From the NCBI GenBank assembly GCA_005798205.1, contig SYKJ01000147.1, forward strand, positions 1-13,656: 13,656 bases of DNA. The letters are read 5' to 3'. Position numbers and translations under genes: made by a program. The notes below the pieces were generated by a model. It had not been told where the DNA came from. It saw only the letters and a list, made by a program, of their open reading frames with translations, and did no database searches. This DNA is from Bacteroidota bacterium (GTDB lineage Bacteria > Bacteroidota > Bacteroidia > Flavobacteriales > Crocinitomicaceae). Within the stretch, counting starts at the first letter, position 1; each line of letters opens with the position of its first letter. This document shows positions 1 through 6,643 of this stretch, one piece after another.

Positions 1-2211
1 ACAGCGGCAACATCCAACAACGAACTAACCACAAATTACAATGTTCGTGGGGGAAATTATGATGAAAATTTAGTGTATGTCAACGGTTTTCAAGTTTTTA
101 GACCATTTCTAACTCGGAGCGGTCAACAGGAAGGAATGAGTTTTGTTCACTCAGCATTAGTTGAAGATATTCGTTTTTCCGCAGGTGGTTTTGATGCTCA
201 GTATGGCGATCGATTGAGTTCAGTGCTAGATATCACTTACAAAAATCCTGAAAAATTTAAAACTTCTGGCTTATTATCACTTTTAGGTGTAGAATCTCAT
301 GTTGAACAAGAAGTAAACCATCGATTTAATTACTTAGTAGGTGCAAGATACCGTTCAAATGGATATTTATTAAACTCTCTCCCTACAAAAGGTGCTTACA
401 ATCCCGTTTTTATGGATGCCCAATTTCTTGGCAAATTTAATATAACAGAAAATCTTACATTATCTCTTTTAGGTCATTATTCCTCCAATAATTTTCGTTT
501 TACTCCACAAACATCCGAAACAGATTTTGGAACGGCAAACGAGGCGTATTCATTTCGAATTTATTTTGATGGGCAAGAACAAACACGATTTCAAACAGTG
601 ATGGCTGGAGCAGCACTAAAATGGCAAGCGAGTGCAAAAACAAAACTAGATTTCTACACTTCCATCTTCAATTCTGATGAAAGAGAATACTTTGATATTC
701 AAGGGCAATATTACATCAATCTGTTGGAAACAGATCCATCACAAGAAGCTTATGGAGATTCAATAGCAGTATTGGGAATCGGTACATTTTTAAACCATGC
801 AAGAAACAGATTAAATGCCAATATTTTGAGTGTTTACCATACTGGAGAACACCAAATCTTTTCTGGATATACCAATAACGAGCGTTCGAGATATAGAAAT
901 CAGGTTCTTAAATGGGGTTCGCAAATTCAAAAAGATATTTTTAACGATGTTCTAAGCGAGTGGAAAATGGTTGACTCCGCAGGATACAGTTTACCTCAAA
1001 CAAATCAAAGTCAACTTGAATTATTTGAAACAATCAAAGGGAAATTACAACTTCAAACATTTAGAATTACTGGATTCGCACAATTGAATACAAGTTGGTC
1101 AACGATAAAGCGGAATCACCTTGTTGAAATCAGTAAAAAAATTAAAATTAAGGGCGAAAAAGAAAAAATAGTTTTTTCAGAAATGATGCGAGAATCAACT
1201 AGTAAATTTGCCTTAGCAATTGGTCTGAGATCAGGATATACTAGTATCAATCAAGAATTGTTTTTTACACCGCGAATTTCTTGCACCTTTTTTCCAAATG
1301 CTTATTTAGTAAAAGACCAAAAAATTGCAAAAAGAAATATAAGTTTTCGTTTCGCATCAGGGCTCTATTATCAACCACCTTTTTACAGAGAATTTAGAAC
1401 TTTTGATGGCAACTTAAACTTAAATGTAAAATCGCAAAAATCCTTGCATCTTGTCGCCGGAACAGATATTTTCTTCAATATGTGGGGAAGAGAGGTGCCC
1501 TTTAAATTAACCTCCGAGATTTTCTACAAATACCTCTGGGATGTCAATCCTTATGAAATAGACAATGTTCGGACACGCTATTTTGCTGAAAATAATGCTG
1601 TTGCTTACGCATATGGAATTGATGCTAACATACATGGTGAATTTGTCAAAGGAATAGAAAGTTTCTTTAAGTTTGGGCTTCTTTCCACAAAAGAGGATAT
1701 TAATGCCGATGAGTACAACGAATATTACAATGCTGCAGGAGAAAGAATTATTTTTGGATACAGTGAGGATCAAGTTGTGGTAGATAGTGCAACAATTTAT
1801 CCAGGTTTTGTCCCAAGGCCTACAGATCAGTTTTTTACTTTCGGAACTTTAGTTCAAGATCAAATGCCTGGACTTGAAAGTTTTAGCGTTCAGATGGGCT
1901 TGCAATTTGGCTCGCGACTTCCATATGGACCACCTGACCATTCTCGCTACAAAGATACCTTGAGAATGAAGTCCTATTTTAGAGTAGATCTTGGATTATC
2001 TTATGCTTTAATCAATAAAAATTCAGCCAAGAAAACATTTTGGAATAAGAATTTTTCTGAAGCAGAAATATCCTTTGAAGTTTTCAATCTTCTAGGAATC
2101 AATAACGTTCTCTCAAAACAATGGATACAAGATGTCGAGGGAAAATACTACTCAATTCCCAATTACTTGACTTCTAGAAGATTTAACTTAAAGTTTATTT
2201 TGCGACTTTAA
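1..2211 (+). CDS. TonB-dependent outer-membrane receptor, 5'-truncated by the window edge
   Basis: The frame is open from base 1 and runs 736 codons to TAA at 2209-2211, so the GTG at 73 is internal and the true start lies upstream. The first ~65 residues are the end of a TonB plug domain: NVRGG at residues 14-18, then a VYVNGF segment and a GFDAQYGDRLSS stretch, the usual end of the plug in Bacteroidota receptors. The rest is a long beta-barrel with alternating aromatic strands, ending in RRFNLKFILRL, a typical closing strand with an aromatic near the C terminus. The protein would sit in the outer membrane and import a ligand using TonB-ExbBD energy. The missing N terminus probably holds the signal peptide and perhaps a carboxypeptidase-like regulatory domain (inference). 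No SusD-like partner follows, so a SusC glycan system is not supported. Substrate unknown. The stop overlaps the convergent response-regulator gene by 3-4 bp. Confidence 0.9.
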   Translation, partial: TAATSNNELTTNYNVRGGNYDENLVYVNGFQVFRPFLTRSGQQEGMSFVHSALVEDIRFSAGGFDAQYGDRLSSVLDITYKNPEKFKTSGLLSLLGVESHVEQEVNHRFNYLVGARYRSNGYLLNSLPTKGAYNPVFMDAQFLGKFNITENLTLSLLGHYSSNNFRFTPQTSETDFGTANEAYSFRIYFDGQEQTRFQTVMAGAALKWQASAKTKLDFYTSIFNSDEREYFDIQGQYYINLLETDPSQEAYGDSIAVLGIGTFLNHARNRLNANILSVYHTGEHQIFSGYTNNERSRYRNQVLKWGSQIQKDIFNDVLSEWKMVDSAGYSLPQTNQSQLELFETIKGKLQLQTFRITGFAQLNTSWSTIKRNHLVEISKKIKIKGEKEKIVFSEMMRESTSKFALAIGLRSGYTSINQELFFTPRISCTFFPNAYLVKDQKIAKRNISFRFASGLYYQPPFYREFRTFDGNLNLNVKSQKSLHLVAGTDIFFNMWGREVPFKLTSEIFYKYLWDVNPYEIDNVRTRYFAENNAVAYAYGIDANIHGEFVKGIESFFKFGLLSTKEDINADEYNEYYNAAGERIIFGYSEDQVVVDSATIYPGFVPRPTDQFFTFGTLVQDQMPGLESFSVQMGLQFGSRLPYGPPDHSRYKDTLRMKSYFRVDLGLSYALINKNSAKKTFWNKNFSEAEISFEVFNLLGINNVLSKQWIQDVEGKYYSIPNYLTSRRFNLKFILRL

Positions 2212-2882
2212 TAAGCTGGCGTAAATAAAAATTTATTTGGAGAAACCAAATTGGTTTTTACGGCATACATAACTATTCCAGCAGTATTTTTTACACCTAA
2301 TTTTGCCATTATATTTTTCCGGTGGGTCGTAATTGTATGTTTACTTAAAAATAGTTGTATTGCTATTTGTTCATTCGTTAAACCCTCAGCAATTAAGGCA
2401 ATTATTTCATTTTCTCTCTCTGAAACGATAACTGCCTCACAAGAAAAAGATTCAAAATCCAAGTCATTTACATCGATGTTAGCACGTTGAATACTTTCGA
2501 GTATTTGTCCGCAAAAAAACTTATTTCCGTTACCAGTCTCTTTGACGGCCATTAAAATTTCAGCTAAATCACAATCTTTTTTAACGTAACTTGTTATGCC
2601 AGAGCGTAGCGCGTCAACGAGTGTTTGTGCACTTTGCTCAGGTGTAACGGCAATGAACCTAATTTTTTTATTTAAACTCAAAACTTTAGGTATTACTGAA
2701 ATATCAAAACCTTTTGATGTGTAATCGATGAGAACCAAAGTGGTTTCAAATGTTTTGATTTGAGAGAGTAACTCTTCTGCATTTTTGGCTTCACTCACAA
2801 TTAATATATTATCATCAACAGATAAAACCGTTCTTAAACCAATTCTAATTATATCGTTACTATCAGCAAGAATTAAATTCAT
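2208..2882 (-). CDS. NarL/LuxR-family response regulator
   Basis: A 224-residue DNA-binding response regulator. Residues 1-~118 form a receiver domain: LILADSND at 3-10, the predicted phospho-acceptor Asp53 in VLIDYTS, Thr80, and Lys102 in the SYVKKD segment. Residues ~152-210 are a LuxR-type helix-turn-helix with the SERENEIIALIAEGLTNEQIA signature and the recognition region LSKHTITTHRKNIMAKLGV. The start was set at ATG 2880-2882 because the receiver fold begins exactly there; an upstream in-frame ATG at 2924 would add 14 hydrophobic residues and lies upstream of the predicted -7 element, so it should not be transcribed. The second acid of the usual Asp-Asp pair is Ser8, so phosphorylation may be altered. 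No histidine kinase is adjacent, making it an orphan here. It converges on the TonB receptor gene with a few bp of overlap and is divergent from the Sua5 gene. The target genes are unknown; autoregulation is possible (see the repeats at 2926-2964). Confidence 0.88.
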   Translation of the reverse strand: MNLILADSNDIIRIGLRTVLSVDDNILIVSEAKNAEELLSQIKTFETTLVLIDYTSKGFDISVIPKVLSLNKKIRFIAVTPEQSAQTLVDALRSGITSYVKKDCDLAEILMAVKETGNGNKFFCGQILESIQRANIDVNDLDFESFSCEAVIVSERENEIIALIAEGLTNEQIAIQLFLSKHTITTHRKNIMAKLGVKNTAGIVMYAVKTNLVSPNKFLFTPAY

Positions 2883-2908
2883 CTTATTTAGAATAATTAT
2901 AAATAATA

Positions 2909-2916
2909 CAAAAGTA
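2909..2916 (-). promoter_or_regulatory. Bacteroidota-type -7 element for the response regulator
   Basis: Read on the minus strand this is TACTTTTG, a full match to TAnnTTTG. It lies 26 bp upstream of the ATG at 2882. A TTG at 2939-2941 (minus strand) is 22 bp further upstream, slightly long for a -33 element. It supports the choice of the downstream start codon. Confidence 0.6.
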
Positions 2917-2925
2917 GTATTCAAA

Positions 2926-2964
2926 TCTAAACTAATAACAATTTAGTTTAAAAATAAGTTTAGA
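2926..2964. repeat. Three AGTTTA motifs forming two overlapping inverted repeats in a divergent promoter region
   Basis: TAAACTAA (2928-2935) pairs perfectly with TTAGTTTA (2943-2950) across a 7-bp spacer. The overlapping TCTAAACT (2926-2933) pairs perfectly with AGTTTAGA (2957-2964) across 23 bp. The core AGTTTA(G/A)A thus occurs three times, once inverted and twice direct. The set lies between the divergent response-regulator and Sua5 genes, on the -33 side of the regulator's promoter. A binding site for the regulator itself or another factor is an inference; in such AT-rich DNA chance cannot be excluded. Confidence 0.45.
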
Positions 2965-3021
2965 ATTAGTAAAAAGAAAAAGCTAGCAAATCAAAATGAT
3001 ATAAAATACTACTGCTATTTT

Positions 3022-3029
3022 TACATTTG
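3022..3029 (+). promoter_or_regulatory. Bacteroidota-type -7 element for the Sua5 gene
   Basis: TACATTTG matches TAnnTTTG in full and ends 16 bp before the ATG at 3046, giving a very short leader of roughly 10 nt. No clear TTG is seen at the -33 spacing. Confidence 0.55.
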
Positions 3030-3045
3030 TAAAAAGAAAACAAGA

Positions 3046-4011
3046 ATGGATACAATTATTGGCGAAGACATTAGAGATGCAATAAAATTCTTGAAATTGG
3101 GAGAGGTAATTGGCATCCCAACTGAAACTGTTTATGGGTTAGCAGGAAATGCATGCGATATTTCTGCTATAAAAAAAATATATTCTGCTAAAAATAGACC
3201 AAATACGAATCCACTTATCCTTCATTTTGCATCTGTTCAACAAATTCAACCTTTCGTTGAGGACTTTCCTGAAAACTTATTAAAACTGACACAAAAATTT
3301 TGGCCTGGCCCCTTGACAATTCTTCTTAGAAAAAGCAATCTTGTGCCCAATGAAATTACTGCAAACCAAGATTTTGTGGCTGTAAGAATTCCAAATCATG
3401 TTTTATTGCTCTCTATTCTCAGTCAATTGGATTTTCCTCTTGCAGCTCCTAGCGCAAATACTTATGGATTGGTCAGTCCTACATCGGCCAAACACGTGAT
3501 GCAAGACTTAAAAGGAAAAATCCCCTTTATTTTAGATGGTGGAACCTGTAAAAACGGTTTAGAATCGACAATTATTGGTCTGCAAGAACAAAAAGTTGTT
3601 GTTTACCGCTTAGGAGCAATTTCACTTGAAGAATTAGAGACTGAATTAGGTTATGTTCCAACAATAATTAAAAATATAAATAAAAAACCATTAACAAGTG
3701 GCATGGATGAACATCACTATGCACCCAAAACACCACTGCATTTCTACGAGAAAAAATTGGTGAATGAAGCAACACAAAATACAGGATTTATATTTTTTCA
3801 AGAGGAGCACCAAGAGATTTCAGACAAAAATAAAATTATTTTAAGTAAATCTGGAAGCCTGAATGAAGCTGCTAGTAAACTTTACGCATCTCTTATTGAA
3901 ATGGACACAAGGAATTTTAATGCTATTTATATTGAACGATTGCCAGACGAAGGTCTTGGAAAAACAATGAACGATCGATTAAATAGAGCAACACTAAAGT
4001 TTAGAAAATAA
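3046..4011 (+). CDS. sua5: Threonylcarbamoyl-AMP synthase, two-domain Sua5 type
   Basis: This 321-residue enzyme makes threonylcarbamoyl-AMP from threonine, bicarbonate and ATP. It is the first step of the t6A modification at position 37 of ANN-decoding tRNAs, in the cytoplasm. The YrdC/TsaC domain spans about residues 5-195: PTETVYGL at 25-32, KNRPNTNPL at 49-57 with the basic residues expected to bind nucleotide, WPGPLT at 86-91, a VRIPNH motif at 113-118, PSAN at 135-138 with SPTS at 144-147, and the glycine-rich segment GLESTI at 171-176. A Sua5-specific linker follows with HHYAPKTP at 223-230. The C-terminal Sua5 domain (~230-321) ends with LPDEGLGKTMNDRLNRA. This length separates it from the ~190-residue TsaC form. 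It stands alone, divergent from the response regulator and convergent with the L31 gene. The ATG is close to the -7 element and matches the start of the fold. Confidence 0.95.
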   Translation: MDTIIGEDIRDAIKFLKLGEVIGIPTETVYGLAGNACDISAIKKIYSAKNRPNTNPLILHFASVQQIQPFVEDFPENLLKLTQKFWPGPLTILLRKSNLVPNEITANQDFVAVRIPNHVLLLSILSQLDFPLAAPSANTYGLVSPTSAKHVMQDLKGKIPFILDGGTCKNGLESTIIGLQEQKVVVYRLGAISLEELETELGYVPTIIKNINKKPLTSGMDEHHYAPKTPLHFYEKKLVNEATQNTGFIFFQEEHQEISDKNKIILSKSGSLNEAASKLYASLIEMDTRNFNAIYIERLPDEGLGKTMNDRLNRATLKFRK

Positions 4012-4015
4012 AAAA

Positions 4016-4033
4016 GCCTCTTAAAAAAGAGGC
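4016..4033 (-). terminator. Rho-independent terminator of the L31 gene
   Basis: The 7-bp stem GCCTCTT/AAGAGGC has a 4-nt loop. On the minus strand it is followed at once by a T-rich run (TTTTTTATTTT). It starts 24 bp past the L31 stop. On the plus strand no T-tract follows, so it is directional toward the L31 transcript; the Sua5 transcript could at most use the stem. The T-run overlaps the Sua5 stop codon. Confidence 0.85.
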
Positions 4034-4057
4034 CATAAACTATGAAAAACTTAAACT

Positions 4058-4312
4058 TTATTTTAAATGACGACCGTGGCGGTTTTTAAACTTATCAATT
4101 CTACCAGCTGTATCAACAAATTGAGCGATACCAGTAAAAAATGGATGAGATTTATGAGAAATATCTAATTTTATTAATGGGTACTCATTTCCATCTTCCC
4201 ACTTTATTGTTTCTCTTGATTCAGAGCAAGATGGACATACAAAAGCATAGTCATTCGACATATCTTTGAAAACAACTAATCTGTAGTCACTTGGATGGAT
4301 TTCTTTTTTCAT
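4058..4312 (-). CDS. rpmE2: 50S ribosomal protein L31, type B
   Basis: A protein of 84 residues in the large ribosomal subunit, at the central protuberance and the inter-subunit bridge. The type B pattern is clear: MKKEIHPSDYRLVVFKDMSN at the N terminus, EYPLIKLDIS near 43-52, SHPFFTG at 55-61 and FVDTAGRIDKF at 65-75. The ATG at 4310-4312 was chosen because the family begins MKK-x-IHP; an in-frame ATG four codons upstream is unlikely. An oddity is a CPSC pair (Cys26, Cys29). Type B proteins normally lack the zinc-binding cysteines, and the second CxxC of the zinc-binding form is here Ser52/Ser55, so only half a zinc site is visible. A good promoter (4345-4374) and terminator (4016-4033) make it a single-gene transcript. 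Confidence 0.95.
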   Translation of the reverse strand: MKKEIHPSDYRLVVFKDMSNDYAFVCPSCSESRETIKWEDGNEYPLIKLDISHKSHPFFTGIAQFVDTAGRIDKFKNRHGRHLK

Positions 4313-4344
4313 TTTAAAAAACAATTATTAACAAAAATGGATTG

Positions 4345-4374
4345 CAAATTTACTTAAAAGTTTTTGAACTGCAA
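4345..4374 (-). promoter_or_regulatory. Bacteroidota-type promoter of the L31 gene
   Basis: On the minus strand TAAATTTG (4345-4352) is a full TAnnTTTG match. A TTG at 4372-4374 lies 19 bp upstream, the expected spacing for the -33 element. The predicted leader is about 28 nt. This is the best two-part promoter in the window, as expected for a ribosomal protein gene. Confidence 0.75.
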
Positions 4375-4410
4375 GAAAATTTTAGTTAAAATCATAAAAA
4401 ATAAATTATT

Positions 4411-4420
4411 TGAACATTTG
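4411..4420 (+). promoter_or_regulatory. Weak candidate -7 element upstream of the LpxD-like gene
   Basis: The sequence TGAACATTTG contains AACATTTG, one mismatch from TAnnTTTG, 77 bp before the ATG at 4497. The identical 10-mer lies upstream of the membrane cluster at 12300. There is no clear -33 partner, and the match could be chance. Confidence 0.25.
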
Positions 4421-4496
4421 ATAGGTGATAAAATTTAGTAAATAAGAACTTTATAGCGAGGCTAATTCTTTAATTTTAAAAGTTGAAAGCAGTTCA

Positions 4497-5417
4497 ATGA
4501 AATTAGCAAAACCACACACACTTTTAGAAATTAGCAGTCTGCTCACTTGTGAATTTATTGGTGATCCAAATCATCTTATTTTGGGTATAAATGAAATTCA
4601 TATGGTGGAAGAGGGTGATCTTGTTTTTGTTGACCATCCAAAATATTACGATAAAGATCTAGGTTCTGCCGCAACGACAATTATTATTGATAAAATCGTT
4701 CCTTGTCCAAAGGGTAAAGCACTTTTGATAATGGAAAATCCCTTTGATGGCTTTAATTTTCTAACAAAACATTTTAGACCAATTGAGGATCCGAAAGAGG
4801 AAAATAATGCATTTATTCATCCAAGCGCTATTATCTACCCAAATGTATTCATCGGAAATAACGTTCGTATCGGAAAAAATGCTCGAATATACTCTGGAGT
4901 TTCCTTGATGGATAACACTGAAGTTGGGAATAATGTGATTATTGGCTCAAATACCGTAATTGGTCACAATGCTTTTTACTACAAAAAAAAAACCGATGCT
5001 TACGAGCGAATGCACACTTGTGGTTCTGTTCATATTTCAGATGATGTAGAGATTGGAGCACTTTGCACAATTGATGCAGGAGTTACCGGAGTAACTTCTA
5101 TTGGAAAAGGGACAAAAATTGATAACCAAGTGCATGTAGGGCACGACACTAAAATTGGAGAAAATTGCCTTTTGGCTGCAGGAGTAGGAATAGCCGGCTG
5201 TGTTCATGTTAAAAATAAGGTAATACTGTGGGGACAAGTTGGGTGTGCAAGTGATGTAGTTATAGGAGAAGGGGCTATTGTCCTTGCACAATCTGGAATT
5301 TCAAAAAGCATTGAAGACGGTAAAACATACTTCGGATCGCCATGTGGCGAAGTAAAAGAAAAATTCAAAGAACTAGCAGCCTTAAGACAACTGCCAAAAT
5401 TCATTAATAAATTCTGA
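4497..5417 (+). CDS. lpxD: LpxD-like UDP-3-O-acylglucosamine N-acyltransferase
   Basis: A 306-residue left-handed beta-helix acyltransferase. LpxD transfers a 3-hydroxyacyl chain from acyl carrier protein to the 2-amino group of UDP-3-O-acylglucosamine in lipid A synthesis. Residues 1-~100 resemble the LpxD N-terminal uridine-binding domain (HTLLEISSLL at 7-16, then EGDLVFVDHPKYY). Hexapeptide repeats run from ~105 to ~265 (HPSAIIYPNVFIG, VIIGSNTVIG, ISDDVEIGALCTID). The segment IDNQVHVGHD at 208-217 aligns with the catalytic-histidine region of LpxD, giving His216. The helical C-terminal tail is short (FKELAALRQLPKF). It is shorter than the usual ~340 residues and no lpxC, fabZ or lpxA is nearby. 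It therefore probably is the second, shorter LpxD paralog common in Bacteroidota, and its exact acceptor is uncertain. The phosphatase gene follows after 1 bp, suggesting coupled translation. Confidence 0.85.
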   Translation: MKLAKPHTLLEISSLLTCEFIGDPNHLILGINEIHMVEEGDLVFVDHPKYYDKDLGSAATTIIIDKIVPCPKGKALLIMENPFDGFNFLTKHFRPIEDPKEENNAFIHPSAIIYPNVFIGNNVRIGKNARIYSGVSLMDNTEVGNNVIIGSNTVIGHNAFYYKKKTDAYERMHTCGSVHISDDVEIGALCTIDAGVTGVTSIGKGTKIDNQVHVGHDTKIGENCLLAAGVGIAGCVHVKNKVILWGQVGCASDVVIGEGAIVLAQSGISKSIEDGKTYFGSPCGEVKEKFKELAALRQLPKFINKF

Positions 5418-5418
5418 T

Positions 5419-6642
5419 ATGTTATTTGTCAAGAATACTGACATTCTTTATCAAATGGAGCAAAAGGATACAAAACTTCAATCCTTGTTAGAAATAACAA
5501 ATGCTATAAATTCCAATCCACCAATTGAACAGTTATTGAATCTATTTTCTTTTATCCTCAAAGAACAATTAGGATTTAAAAAAATTATGTTTTTACACCA
5601 TCAAGAAGAATGGAATTGTTTAGTGAAAATTGGTATAAAGGGGAAAATAGAGCTCTCAGAAATTAAACATGATTTTGAAAGATTTAAAGAGATTACACTC
5701 GTCGAATCTTCTACCCATACATTGATAAAAGAATTTCAAGTTGTTATTCCTGTTTTTCATTTGAACGAACCCCTAGCCTATTTACTAATTTCAACTAAGT
5801 TATTATCAAATGAATTAGAACCAAGCTATTTTTCTTTTACCCAAACACTTACAAATATTATTGCAGTAGCTATTGAGAATCGTCGCTTGGTGAAACAAAA
5901 TATCATAAAAGAAAGGATTTCTAAAGATCTAGAGCTAGCCTCTGAAATGCAAAAATTACTATTTCCGTCAGAATTACCATCTAATCGAAAAATGGATTTA
6001 TCTGCAAAGTACATTCCCAGACACGCAATTGGAGGAGATTACTACGACTTTATTGCGCTAGGAGATGAAGAGTACATTATTTGTATCGGTGACGTTTCAG
6101 GGAAAGGAATAAGTGCTGCTTTATTGATGGCGAATTTTCAAGCAACAATTCGAACACTTTTTAAATACCAACGCTTTGAATTGACTTTTTTAATGGAAGA
6201 ACTTAATAAAAAAGTGATGAGAAGTACGGAAGGGGAAAAATTTATAACTTTTTTTATTGCTCACTACAATGCCCACACTCGAAAAATGAAATATGTAAAT
6301 GCTGGTCATAATCATCCATTTCTTCTTCATGGCAAGAAAATAGTAAGCTTAAACTCAGGATGTATTGGACTTGGAATGCTCGATGAATTACCCTATGTAA
6401 ATGTTGGAAAATTGACCTTGAGTCCAAATACCACCTTTGTTCTATACACAGATGGTGTTGTAGAATTAGAAAATTCTGAGGGAGAACATTTTGGAGTAAC
6501 TCGACTTATAGAAAATGTAAAGTCCTATTCTGCATTGAAAATGGAAGACATGAACAATGTTCTTTTTTCAAAACTAGACGATTGGAAAGGAGAATTAAAT
6601 TTTGTTGACGATACTGCGATATTCAGCTGTAAATTTTTCTAG
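5419..6642 (+). CDS. SpoIIE/RsbU-type PP2C serine phosphatase with a GAF-like sensor domain
   Basis: A 407-residue soluble signalling protein. Residues ~15-155 look like a GAF-type domain and end in a helix at the ENRRLVKQ segment. A switch-helix linker follows (LELASEMQKLLFP at 171-183), typical of RsbU/SpoIIE phosphatases. The PPM phosphatase domain covers ~190-407 with all metal-binding motifs: GGDYYD at 205-210 (Asp207, Asp210), GDVSGKG at 224-230 (Asp225), NAGHNHP at 294-300, YTDGVVEL at 343-350 (Asp345) and VDDTA at 396-400. It should therefore be active on phosphoserine or phosphothreonine. The usual targets of this family are STAS-domain anti-anti-sigma proteins, but no STAS protein or anti-sigma kinase is encoded nearby. 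It starts 1 bp after the LpxD-like gene (an alternative ATG lies at 5455). Its stop is 1 bp from that of the convergent PorV/PorQ-family gene. The sensed signal is unknown. Confidence 0.9.
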   Translation: MLFVKNTDILYQMEQKDTKLQSLLEITNAINSNPPIEQLLNLFSFILKEQLGFKKIMFLHHQEEWNCLVKIGIKGKIELSEIKHDFERFKEITLVESSTHTLIKEFQVVIPVFHLNEPLAYLLISTKLLSNELEPSYFSFTQTLTNIIAVAIENRRLVKQNIIKERISKDLELASEMQKLLFPSELPSNRKMDLSAKYIPRHAIGGDYYDFIALGDEEYIICIGDVSGKGISAALLMANFQATIRTLFKYQRFELTFLMEELNKKVMRSTEGEKFITFFIAHYNAHTRKMKYVNAGHNHPFLLHGKKIVSLNSGCIGLGMLDELPYVNVGKLTLSPNTTFVLYTDGVVELENSEGEHFGVTRLIENVKSYSALKMEDMNNVLFSKLDDWKGELNFVDDTAIFSCKFF

Positions 6643-6643
6643 T

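Noticed and set aside
73..75. GTG as the start of the TonB receptor
   Set aside because: The frame is open upstream to base 1 and encodes plug-domain motifs (NVRGG), so the gene begins outside the window.
1507..1773. 88-codon minus-strand reading frame
   Set aside because: It lies wholly inside the well-supported TonB receptor barrel and its product resembles no protein; it is a shadow frame.
1..2211. SusC/SusD-type polysaccharide utilisation locus
   Set aside because: No SusD-like lipoprotein or glycan enzyme follows the receptor.
2251..2490. 79-codon plus-strand reading frame
   Set aside because: Antisense to the helix-turn-helix domain of the response regulator, which has clear family motifs.
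5037..5404. Two minus-strand frames of 84 and 66 codons
   Set aside because: Antisense to the hexapeptide repeats of the LpxD-like gene; no promoter or family motif.
5826..6014. 62-codon minus-strand frame
   Set aside because: Antisense to the linker and start of the phosphatase domain; no independent support.
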